A DNA stretch of 62,555 nt from Bacteroidales bacterium (GTDB lineage: Bacteria > Bacteroidota > Bacteroidia > Bacteroidales > UBA932), in the NCBI GenBank assembly GCA_017615615.1, contig JAFZZW010000053.1, positions 1-62,555 on the forward strand, in the 5' to 3' direction. Shown piece by piece: positions 17,578 through 25,778 of this stretch. The notes below the pieces were generated by a model. It did no database searches. It had not been told where the DNA came from and saw nothing but the letters and a program-made list of their open reading frames with translations. Position 1 is the first letter of the stretch. Each line of letters starts with the position of its first letter. A program made the translations under genes and the position numbers.

Positions 17578-18864
17578 CTATTCGTTGGCCGCAGGGGTCC
17601 ATGTAATGGGATAAAGGGAAATCTTTGCCACGCCGCCGAAAACATATACGGTGGCAGCGTCATCGATGCCCATCAAGGCGTCTCTGGTGACGTCGATCGT
17701 TACCCTGTTCTCTTCGTTCTTCTCCTTGATGGTGGGGGTGACGGTGACATTGTTCTCGGACAAATAACTGAACGTCGTCACTCCCATCTTGGTAGTCTTG
17801 ACGGCGACGAAAAGCTTGGGCGAAGTGGATCCGGAGAGCCTGACGATGAAGCTGAGGCTCCCGGGCTTGTTGACGTCGAAACGCAGATAACGGTTAAGGG
17901 GGAAATTACGGGCGTAGTTTGTCTTGTCCCAACTGTTGCAGGCGGAAAGCGTAACCCTGTCGCCTGCCGATTCGAACAGGACGTCCGGACCATAGGTGAT
18001 GCCGTCTACGGTATATTCCGTGTCTGCGGGAACCTTATCGCCCGGAGCCCATCCTGCGGCGGCAAAAGCTTCCGCAGAAACAGTGGACGTCCTCGGTCTG
18101 GCAGGGGTGTATCCGTAATCGAATGCATCTTTGTTGACAGGCCATTCATAGGCGGAGGTCGCGAAAGAACCCCGGACCCAGCTGGAAGGCTTAAGCCCGT
18201 CCTCTTCGTTTATGCCGCGGACGCGATAGTAGAACTTCCTGATGGGGAATTCCATGGTAAACGGGATCTCGGTCACTGACTTCACTATCTTCGGGCAGTA
18301 GAGATTCTCCTTGAAAGGTTCCCCGCTGGTGGGCATCGGTTCTTTGTAAATCTCTATCTCGTACTGCTTCACGTTGGCGGCCTGGGTCCATGAGAATTTG
18401 ACCGACGTGTAAGTGGCCACGGCCTTGGCATCCGCGGGCCTGACGCAAGTATGCTCGGGATCCACTCCCGTCATCACATAGCCGCATGTCCAGCGGGAAG
18501 GCTTTTTCCCCGCCAACTCGTTGATCGCCCTCAGGCGCATGTAGCATGGGGTCTCATCCGGACCGATGAACGTGTACGGAAACTCCTCGAATACATCCCT
18601 CTTTATAAGGTCCGTATCATTGACCTCATCATCGGCGGGAAGAGGCTCGGAATAGACCTCAAGTTCAAACTTCTCCGCATCCGGGAAGGATTTCTCGCAG
18701 TTCACGGTTACGCTGACGTTCTCCACCTTGAAGCGTACTTCGACGGGCGCGAGGCACTGGTCGAATTCAATCTGGTCGTAGATGACCACGTCGGGATCCT
18801 TGCTGCACGACAGGAGACCAAGCCCCAGAAGTATCAGTATTGCATATCTGTTAAACGATTTCAT
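17578..18864 (-). CDS. SusE-position surface glycan-binding lipoprotein with two Fn3-like repeats and a C module
   Basis: A 428-residue lipoprotein (lipobox LGLLSC). After Cys there are two related beta-sandwich repeats: FELEVYSEPLP...CYMRLRAINE and YEIEIYKEPMP...FYYRVRGINE, each closing with KPSRW or KPSSW. From about 225 comes the C module (WPVNKDAFDYGY, FDVNKPGSLSF, DDAATVYVFG, YPITWTPA) that is also found in the proteins at 24012-25598, 47222-49633 and 57813-59309. Position directly after SusD is typical of SusE-like glycan-binding proteins. Ligand unknown; binding is inferred from position and fold. Confidence 0.75.
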   Translation of the reverse strand: MKSFNRYAILILLGLGLLSCSKDPDVVIYDQIEFDQCLAPVEVRFKVENVSVTVNCEKSFPDAEKFELEVYSEPLPADDEVNDTDLIKRDVFEEFPYTFIGPDETPCYMRLRAINELAGKKPSRWTCGYVMTGVDPEHTCVRPADAKAVATYTSVKFSWTQAANVKQYEIEIYKEPMPTSGEPFKENLYCPKIVKSVTEIPFTMEFPIRKFYYRVRGINEEDGLKPSSWVRGSFATSAYEWPVNKDAFDYGYTPARPRTSTVSAEAFAAAGWAPGDKVPADTEYTVDGITYGPDVLFESAGDRVTLSACNSWDKTNYARNFPLNRYLRFDVNKPGSLSFIVRLSGSTSPKLFVAVKTTKMGVTTFSYLSENNVTVTPTIKEKNEENRVTIDVTRDALMGIDDAATVYVFGGVAKISLYPITWTPAANE

Positions 18865-18876
18865 CGGAGCTCATTT

Positions 18877-20670
18877 TTAGAATGTATAACCATAATCGTT
18901 CTGGAGAACGCCCATATTGGAAGTGATGACAGAGGCCGGGATGGGGCGGTACATGTTCATGTCGGGATCGGCGAGGAAAAGATTGTCGATCCTCTTCTGG
19001 CTCAGCGTAGAGAAGAATGTGCGCCTGTGCCATCCTCCATCCGGATCCTCGACTGTCATATCAAGCGTTTCTCCGGGTTCCAGTCCGTACATCTCCGCGT
19101 CGATTCCGTCTTCTTTCACCCTCCAGTAGATATTGTCGTTGTAACCCGACCACTTGCCGGTGCGGTCTCTCATGTTCTGCAGTTCAATCTTGTGCAGTTC
19201 AAGGGTTTCCTTGAGGATGCCCCAGCGGATAAGGTCCTGGCGGCGGAGAAGCTCTCCGCACAACTCGAAGGCGCGCTGGTCCTTGACGGCATCGAAGAAG
19301 AGTTCCTTGTCGACAAGGGCGGAAAGGTAGTCGTCCGCGAGCTCTTCGCTCCTGTAGGCACGCACCAGGACGGGACGCATATAGGCTTTGGCGCGGTCAA
19401 GATACCCCAGCTCGTTGGCTATTTCGGCCGCCATTAGCAGGACATCCGCATAGCGAAGGTAGGGGAACTTGGCTCCGTCTTCCGACGCGTTGCTGGTTAT
19501 AGGCTGCCGGATCATCCAGTCGAGGCGGAACTTGCCGTTATACCAGGTGGAGCAGGCATTGCTGTTCCAGTTGGGGCCGCCGTCGGTGCCGTACTGGTAG
19601 GGGATGCATGTAACGTTGCGCCGGGTGTCGTTCTTGTCGAATTTGAAATAAAGCACGGGGCTTGGGCCGACCCTTCCGCCTGTGATACCGAAGTTGTATT
19701 TCGTATTGGGAACGGAGTTGCGCACAAGGTGCTGGCCGCGGGTGTCCGAGAAAGGCAGACCGAAAATGACTTCCTTGCCGTATTCGGCATGAAGGTCGCA
19801 GTACCATTTCCAAAGGTCCTCGAAATTGTCGAAGAGAGAGAGTCCGGCGTTGTTGATAATCTCATCCAGCGCTTCCAGGGCCTGGGGATACAACACCTCC
19901 GCCTGCAATTCGGGGTCCGTGGACTTGCGGACGGTTCCGAAGGCTCCCGTATTGACCTTCCCTTCGTCGGGACGGCAGGAATAGCCGGACGCCTGAAGGG
20001 CGAGTCGTGCATACATGCCGAGGGCGCAGGCCTTGCCGGGAACGGTAATCCGGTCCTGCTTCCAATCCATATAGCCTGCAGCCTTCTGCAGGTCGCCGAG
20101 CAGCTGTTTGTAAATGACGTCCTTGTCGGACTTGGGAAGGTAGATCGTTTCCTGCGTTACAGGCTTGAAACGCGCAGGCACCTCGCCGTAGACATTGAGC
20201 AGGTCGGCGTACAGAAGGGCGCGGGCCGTCAGGGCCTCACCGTACAAAGCGCCCATCCTGGGCTTGTTGTCGATGTCGCCATACAGCTCCAGATTCTCGA
20301 TGCAGATATTAGCCCTTTCTATACCTTTGAAATTCCCGGAATACAAGTATGCCTCGTCCGTTTTGTCGAACATGCTGTTCGTAGGCGACATCTTGTACTG
20401 GCTGAAGTTGACTTTCTCTATGTCGGAAAACTCCTTGTTCAGATCCACGTCCGTATTGGTGCCGTAGCCGTCCAGGAAGTCTGTGCGGTACGAAGCAGTC
20501 ATGATGTAGGACTCGTAGATGCTGTTGAGGGCATAACGGGCCAGGGTTTCGTTGGAGAATACCGCCATGTCATCATACGTGGACTTGGCTGTCTGGTTGA
20601 GGATGTCATCCTCTTCGCTGCAAGCGACGGCCAGGCATAAAAGAACGAATAATCCAAATGCTTTTTTCAT
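18877..20670 (-). CDS. RagB/SusD family nutrient-uptake lipoprotein
   Basis: A 597-residue lipoprotein (lipobox CLAVACSEED). The SusD fold is recognisable: tetratricopeptide-like helices with ALYGEALTARALLYADLLNVYG, a mid-protein SDTRGQHLVRNSVP loop, and the C-terminal FPYLRYADVLLMAAEIANELG followed by DKELFFDAVKDQRAFELCGELLRRQDLIRWG. SusD proteins form the lid over the SusC barrel and bind the glycan at the cell surface. 12 bp separate it from SusC upstream and 12 bp from the SusE-like gene downstream. Confidence 0.95.
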   Translation of the reverse strand: MKKAFGLFVLLCLAVACSEEDDILNQTAKSTYDDMAVFSNETLARYALNSIYESYIMTASYRTDFLDGYGTNTDVDLNKEFSDIEKVNFSQYKMSPTNSMFDKTDEAYLYSGNFKGIERANICIENLELYGDIDNKPRMGALYGEALTARALLYADLLNVYGEVPARFKPVTQETIYLPKSDKDVIYKQLLGDLQKAAGYMDWKQDRITVPGKACALGMYARLALQASGYSCRPDEGKVNTGAFGTVRKSTDPELQAEVLYPQALEALDEIINNAGLSLFDNFEDLWKWYCDLHAEYGKEVIFGLPFSDTRGQHLVRNSVPNTKYNFGITGGRVGPSPVLYFKFDKNDTRRNVTCIPYQYGTDGGPNWNSNACSTWYNGKFRLDWMIRQPITSNASEDGAKFPYLRYADVLLMAAEIANELGYLDRAKAYMRPVLVRAYRSEELADDYLSALVDKELFFDAVKDQRAFELCGELLRRQDLIRWGILKETLELHKIELQNMRDRTGKWSGYNDNIYWRVKEDGIDAEMYGLEPGETLDMTVEDPDGGWHRRTFFSTLSQKRIDNLFLADPDMNMYRPIPASVITSNMGVLQNDYGYTF

Positions 20671-20682
20671 AACGGTCGTTTA

Positions 20683-23600
20683 TTAGAAACCAAGATTGAC
20701 GCCCCCGATGATGCCGAGGCTCTTAGGATATGCGGAGTAATCGACTCCGGGAGTCAGAGGAGTGCTGCGGCGGCAGTCCACCTCGGGGTCGTAGCCCGTG
20801 TATTTGGTAAGGCAGAAAAGGTTGGATGCCGTTGCATAAATGCGGAGTTTCGAGATATGCACCTGCTGCGTAATGCTCTGGGGGAGGGTATAACCGACGG
20901 TCAGCGAACTGAAACGCAGGAACGATGCGTCCTCGACGTAATAGTCGGACAGGTAGAACTTGTTCATCGTGGGAGCGAACATCTTGCAGTCCTTGTTGAC
21001 TTCTTCAAGAAGGTCGGGGTCGGTGATGACTTCCCCGGTACTCCAGTCGATGTTGGTCCATGCCGTACCGGGGGCGCAGATAGCCAGAAGCCTGCGGTAC
21101 CTGCCGTCCCTGGTGCGCTGGGTAAGGGACAGCTTGTCGCCGTTGTAGACACTGTTGCCCACCGAATAGTTGAACGAAGCGTTGATGTCGAAACCGTAGA
21201 GGTAAGCGGTGAGGTTGAAGCCGCCCGTCAGGTACGGAAGAGCGGAGCCGATGCGGACTTTGTCTTTGGAATTGATTATGCCGTCGCCCTCGTAGTGATC
21301 GATAACAGGATTGCCGGAAGCATCCAATAAAACGTTGCCGGCTTCGTCTGTTTTGTAAACAGGCTCGGTGGGCTGGTCCTTGAATTTTGGCGATCCGGGA
21401 CGGATGCCGTTCGATTCCAGTACGTTGGTGGCGTCCGCGACCCCTTCCTTCAGCTTCCATGAGGGAAGACCGGTATTGGAGTTGATGTTCATGTTGAAAT
21501 CATCGACCATATACCAGCCGTCGCTTTCGTAGCCGTAAATCACGCCGAGCGGCTCATTCTCCTTGACCAGATACTCCCATCCGATGCTGTTCTGGATTTT
21601 GGATTCGTTCTCGATCTTTTCCAGGCCGCCGAGAGAAATCACCTTGTTCTGGTTGAACGCGGCGTTGCCGGACAGGGTCAGGCCGAAATTCTTCTTCTCC
21701 AGAAGTACGCCGCGCAGCGAGATCTCCACGCCCTGGTTGAGAACGGAACCTATGTTCCTGTATTGCGATGAATAGCCTACGCCGGAGAGCGGGAAGTTGA
21801 TGAGAAGGTCCTTGTTGGTGTTGTGATAGAGCTCAATGGTGCTGCTCAGGCGCTGCTTGAAGAAGGCCATGTCGAGTCCGATGTTGTGGGAGAGGGTGGT
21901 CTCCCACTTGAGGTCCGCATTGGGCATGACGGTTTTTGCGGTGATGCGGTTAGTGACACCGTCGATCCGCGCTTCCTGTGCGGTGATGAACTGACGGAAT
22001 ACCGATCCGGACGGAATGCGGTTGTTGCCGGCGGCGCCGAAGCTGTAGCGGAGCTTGAGCAGATCGACGTTCCTGACCCCCTTGAGCCAGGGTTCGTTGG
22101 TTATGTTCCACGAAACGGCGGTGGAAGGGAAACATCCCCACTTGTGTCCCGGAGCGAATTTACTGGAACCGTCCGCGCGGATGGCGGCAGAGACGGAATA
22201 CCTGCCGTCGAAGACATAGTTTGCACGCCCGAAGAATGACAGCAGTACTTCATTCTCGGCATAAGAGAGGGTAGCGGAAACGATGTCGGAGGCTGAACCG
22301 CGGTAACGGCGGGCCATATCCGCATCGTAGAAGGCCGGAAATCCTTCGGCAACGACCGTCTCCGTACGGGACTCCTTGTAGCTCAGTTCCTGACCGGCAA
22401 GGAAATCCAGACGGTGGCGCTTGTCTTCGAACACCTCACCGAAATTGTAGGAGAGAGTATTCACGTTACGATAGGTGCGGCTGTAGCTGGTTTTGTTGTC
22501 TGTGGTCGGATGGTTCTTGACGGTGGCTTTCTCGCGTACATAGTAGGAACTCAGGCCATAGTAGCGTTCCTGAATCTCCTGCCAGTTGTCAAGCCCCCCC
22601 TCAACCTTGAGCTTCATGTTGGGGATGATGGTCCAGACCATGCTGCCGCTGATGTTCATATTCTCCCTCTGGCGGTGGTTGTCGTTGTCGATCACGTTGC
22701 GGACGGGGTTGGAGCCGAAATCGGCGCTGTAAATGTCGTAATCCTCGAGATCCTGCAGGTAGTTCATGGGAATCGGGGAGTACTTCAATGCGCCGAGCAG
22801 GCGGCCAGTGCCGCTGCCGCCCTTGTCGTTGACGGAGTTGGAGCCGGCGCCCTCGATAGTCGTGGAGGAGAGACGCATCTGGAAATTGAACTCCAGGTTC
22901 TTGACGGGGTTGTAGTAGGTGCGGAAGGACAGGTTGTTGCGGTGGTACGAAGAATAGATCATGATGGCGTCTTCGTCCATGCGTCCGAAGCTGGCCGACC
23001 ACCGGACCTTGTCCGAGCTGCCGCTGAGGCTGACGAAGTGGTTCATAGTAGTGCCCGTGCGGCCGAAGAGGCGCTTCCGCCAGTCGTTGCCTTCGAAATT
23101 CTTGTACAACTCCATGTCCTTGAATATGCCGAAGCGGTCGGTGTACGCGGTCGGGGTATTCCAGATCATGGCGTTCTCATAGACTGACTGGGCGAACTGG
23201 TAGGGCGTCATAAGCTCATAGGCGTCCATGTTCGCCATCTTCTTGATACCGCCGTAGCCGTCGTAATTGACGCTGATCTTGCCGCGCGAGCCCTGGTTCG
23301 TGGTGATAAGGACCACACCGTAAGCGCCGCGGCTACCGTAGATAGCCGTGGAGAAGGCGTCCTTAAGTACGTCGACGCTCTTGATGTCCTGGGCGTTGAT
23401 GTCGCTGATGCTGTTGACCGGGAAGCCGTCCACGATATAGAGCGGGGAGGCATCCTGGGTAATGGAGCCTGTGCCCCGGACGCGGATCTGGACATCGGCG
23501 TCCGGGTCGCCCTCGGTGGTCTTCACCTCGACGCCGGCCAGCTTGCCGGTCAGCGCGGATGAAAAGTTGGGTGCGGGAATGGATTTGATGTCCTTGTTGT

Positions 23601-23985
23601 CGGCCGAGGCGACGGCCCCCATCAAATCCCTGCGCTGGACTTGTTGATAACCGATTACAACGGTTTCATCAAGAAGGTTGACGTCCTCCTCCATCATTAC
23701 GTTGATGGTGTTCCGGCCGGCGATGGCCATCTCGATCTCCTTGAGGCCAAGGCAGGAAAAGACGAGAGTCTTCGCACCGTTGCTGTTGTTTATGGAATAG
23801 CTGCCGGCATTGTCGGTCATGACACCGTTGGAGGTGCCCTTCAGGTACACGGAAACGCCGGGGAGCGGATTCTTGTCCTGGTCTACGACGGTTCCGGTAA
23901 TGGTCTGTGCAAAAGCCTCCGCTCCGCAAAGGAAAACCAATGCGGAGAGGAGGAATTTTACAAAACCGGAAGTATTTTTAAACAT
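20683..23985 (-). CDS. SusC/RagA family TonB-linked outer membrane transporter
   Basis: An 1100-residue outer-membrane protein with signal peptide (to AFAQ), a carboxypeptidase-regulatory-like domain at about 28-110 (GTVVDQDKNPLPGVSVYLKGTSNG), a plug starting QVQRRDLMGAVAS and including IRVRGTGSITQDASPLYIVDGFPV...NAQDIKSVDVLKDAFSTAIYGSRGAYGVVLITT, and a long beta-barrel. It imports the glycan bound by SusD using TonB energy. Length and domain order are normal. It lies 26 bp downstream of the F-C lipoprotein gene, all probably one transcript from 28 kb. Confidence 0.96.
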   Translation of the reverse strand: MFKNTSGFVKFLLSALVFLCGAEAFAQTITGTVVDQDKNPLPGVSVYLKGTSNGVMTDNAGSYSINNSNGAKTLVFSCLGLKEIEMAIAGRNTINVMMEEDVNLLDETVVIGYQQVQRRDLMGAVASADNKDIKSIPAPNFSSALTGKLAGVEVKTTEGDPDADVQIRVRGTGSITQDASPLYIVDGFPVNSISDINAQDIKSVDVLKDAFSTAIYGSRGAYGVVLITTNQGSRGKISVNYDGYGGIKKMANMDAYELMTPYQFAQSVYENAMIWNTPTAYTDRFGIFKDMELYKNFEGNDWRKRLFGRTGTTMNHFVSLSGSSDKVRWSASFGRMDEDAIMIYSSYHRNNLSFRTYYNPVKNLEFNFQMRLSSTTIEGAGSNSVNDKGGSGTGRLLGALKYSPIPMNYLQDLEDYDIYSADFGSNPVRNVIDNDNHRQRENMNISGSMVWTIIPNMKLKVEGGLDNWQEIQERYYGLSSYYVREKATVKNHPTTDNKTSYSRTYRNVNTLSYNFGEVFEDKRHRLDFLAGQELSYKESRTETVVAEGFPAFYDADMARRYRGSASDIVSATLSYAENEVLLSFFGRANYVFDGRYSVSAAIRADGSSKFAPGHKWGCFPSTAVSWNITNEPWLKGVRNVDLLKLRYSFGAAGNNRIPSGSVFRQFITAQEARIDGVTNRITAKTVMPNADLKWETTLSHNIGLDMAFFKQRLSSTIELYHNTNKDLLINFPLSGVGYSSQYRNIGSVLNQGVEISLRGVLLEKKNFGLTLSGNAAFNQNKVISLGGLEKIENESKIQNSIGWEYLVKENEPLGVIYGYESDGWYMVDDFNMNINSNTGLPSWKLKEGVADATNVLESNGIRPGSPKFKDQPTEPVYKTDEAGNVLLDASGNPVIDHYEGDGIINSKDKVRIGSALPYLTGGFNLTAYLYGFDINASFNYSVGNSVYNGDKLSLTQRTRDGRYRRLLAICAPGTAWTNIDWSTGEVITDPDLLEEVNKDCKMFAPTMNKFYLSDYYVEDASFLRFSSLTVGYTLPQSITQQVHISKLRIYATASNLFCLTKYTGYDPEVDCRRSTPLTPGVDYSAYPKSLGIIGGVNLGF

Positions 23986-24011
23986 ACTCGGTTATTTGGC
24001 TGAAAAAGATG

Positions 24012-25598
24012 CTAGTTCTGGGTTTCTTTGGCAGTGGGAGTCCATTTGATGGGGAAGTGATGGACCTGGATATTCTGCTTGGAAGTACAATAAGCATAGA
24101 AATAAAGCGTCGCGGCCTCGTCGATGCCGACAAGCTTGTCTTTAGGTACCACGAATTCCACATAACTCTCGGGATGGTTCCAGGGCTGACGGGTAAAGTC
24201 GATAGGAACTGCGTGTTCCTCAGGCAGATACTCTTCACATTTCTCGGTGGCGACATAATCTATAAGCACCTCGGCGGTCGTATCTCCGGCGACGGTCTTG
24301 ACAAGGACGACCTTGTATCCGACACCTCTCTTTGCATACTCAGCACTCTGTACACAGAGGAAATACTGGAATTTTCCGGGCCTGTTGATCTTCCAGGAGA
24401 AGCAGCGGTTCTGGGGAACGATATTGTCATATGCATCATCCTCAAAGTCCATCCAGGTATCAGGACCGGGAACGCCTCCGGTACTCCAGCGGTTGCTGTT
24501 GAAAGTGAGAACATAGTAGTATGTCACCCTGTCCAGCGTGCACTGTGCCAGTCCGTCTTTCGTGAGCTTGGTATTACTCACAATCTGAGGATCATAAGCA
24601 AGACGCTCTTCAGAAGGATATGTAGCCTCATGGGTCACACCCTTGGCATAACCATAGTCGAAAGCAGTAGGATCGTTCGGCCACTCGATATCATCATCCT
24701 CTTCTTCCTCGTTGGGATCGACGGAAGGCAGTTCGCCGGCTTCTGTGAATTTGCCGCGCTCAACTATTACGTCGCCCTTTGCGGACAGGGTGAAAGGTGC
24801 GGCCGCCATGGCGTTTTTCTGGGTGCGGTCCGCATTTTCGGCAAACGGAGTGATGGTGATCTTGAGATTATGGTAGGTCCCCGGGGCAACTGCCAAATAG
24901 TAAGAGCCGGGCTCGTAACCGCCGTTGAAATTGACGTCGGCGGTTACAGTCTTCTGGCCGGTACCGGTGATGGTGGCGACAGGGTCGGAGCCGGAATAAT
25001 CGACCTGCAGCGGACCTGCGAGGTACTCGTCCGCCGTGATGCTGACGTTCTTGATGCTGGCGTAACCGCCTACATCGGGAATGGTATAACGAATATAGCC
25101 GAGCACATTGCGGAGCGAGGAGTCGCCGGGCTTCATGACGGCGAGGTTCACATTGTAGGCAAATGAGCTCGCGTGGTCATTGTACTGGGTAGGAGGGATG
25201 ACAAGGCCGCTGATGACGTCTCCGTCGACTGTCGTAGCGTCAGCGGAATTGCCGGAGGCCAGCTTGCCGGACCAGACGGTAAAACCCTGCTGCGCCTCGA
25301 CGGGCCAGGTGGCGCAGGAGAACTCTCGTACCGCCTCGGGAGTGGTGGAGGCAGATTCGAAGTTGTACTTGTTGCAGTCGGCGTCGAAGACATAAATGAT
25401 CTGGTCGACCGTGCTGGCGCCCCACCAGACAGTGCCGGCCTGAGGGTCTTTCACAAAAGTTTTTGTGTCGGCGAGACGATCTTCAAATCCGAGGGAAATA
25501 GTCTTTACGGTCGTGATGCCGGTACTCTGTTCCTTGTTGCAGGAAACGGCGGCCACAAGGGCTGCAGCAAAAGCTGCGAAAGCGATAATTTTTTTCAT
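24012..25598 (-). CDS. Modular lipoprotein: F module plus C module
   Basis: A 528-residue lipoprotein (Cys20 in VAAVSC). The F module spans about 25-300: KTFVKDPQAGTVWWG, IIYVFDADCNKYNF, NLAVMKPGDSSLRNVLGYIRYT, YYLAVAPGTYHNLKITITPFA, VIVERGKFTEAG. An acidic linker EEEEDDD follows. The C module is about 315-528: WPNDPTAFDYGY, FSWKINRPGKFQYFL, DEAATLYFYA, FPIKWTPTA. No catalytic motif is visible; binding is the best guess. It sits directly upstream of SusC and 16 bp downstream of a 45-residue peptide gene. The same peptide-then-F-C order recurs at 57667-59309. Confidence 0.8.
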   Translation of the reverse strand: MKKIIAFAAFAAALVAAVSCNKEQSTGITTVKTISLGFEDRLADTKTFVKDPQAGTVWWGASTVDQIIYVFDADCNKYNFESASTTPEAVREFSCATWPVEAQQGFTVWSGKLASGNSADATTVDGDVISGLVIPPTQYNDHASSFAYNVNLAVMKPGDSSLRNVLGYIRYTIPDVGGYASIKNVSITADEYLAGPLQVDYSGSDPVATITGTGQKTVTADVNFNGGYEPGSYYLAVAPGTYHNLKITITPFAENADRTQKNAMAAAPFTLSAKGDVIVERGKFTEAGELPSVDPNEEEEDDDIEWPNDPTAFDYGYAKGVTHEATYPSEERLAYDPQIVSNTKLTKDGLAQCTLDRVTYYYVLTFNSNRWSTGGVPGPDTWMDFEDDAYDNIVPQNRCFSWKINRPGKFQYFLCVQSAEYAKRGVGYKVVLVKTVAGDTTAEVLIDYVATEKCEEYLPEEHAVPIDFTRQPWNHPESYVEFVVPKDKLVGIDEAATLYFYAYCTSKQNIQVHHFPIKWTPTAKETQN

Positions 25599-25614
25599 GG
25601 CATTTCCGTTTTAA

Positions 25615-25752
25615 TTATTCCCATTCGATACTGTGGCCGGAATCGACGATGTCTTCGTTCCCGAGTCCATCGAGCAAACTGTCGCAGATAAGAGAATCGG
25701 GAAGCTTTTCCTCGACTTCTGCAAAAGGAGAGATGTAATTTTTCTTGAGCAT
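25615..25752 (-). CDS. 45-residue conserved small peptide upstream of an F-C lipoprotein
   Basis: A short frame, ATG at 25752 to TAA at 25615-25617. It begins MLKKNYISPFAEVEE, has one Cys (ICDSLL), is acidic, and ends DSGHSIEWE. No signal peptide or membrane segment. Small Bacteroidales proteins starting (K/N)YISP are common near fimbrillin-like genes, function unknown. The case for it being real is a second gene of exactly the same length at 57667-57804, with YLSP near the N-terminus and SSGDILEW near the C-terminus, in the same position directly upstream of an F-C gene. Confidence 0.7.
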   Translation of the reverse strand: MLKKNYISPFAEVEEKLPDSLICDSLLDGLGNEDIVDSGHSIEWE

Positions 25753-25778
25753 AAAACTAATGGATTATGATTGAATTA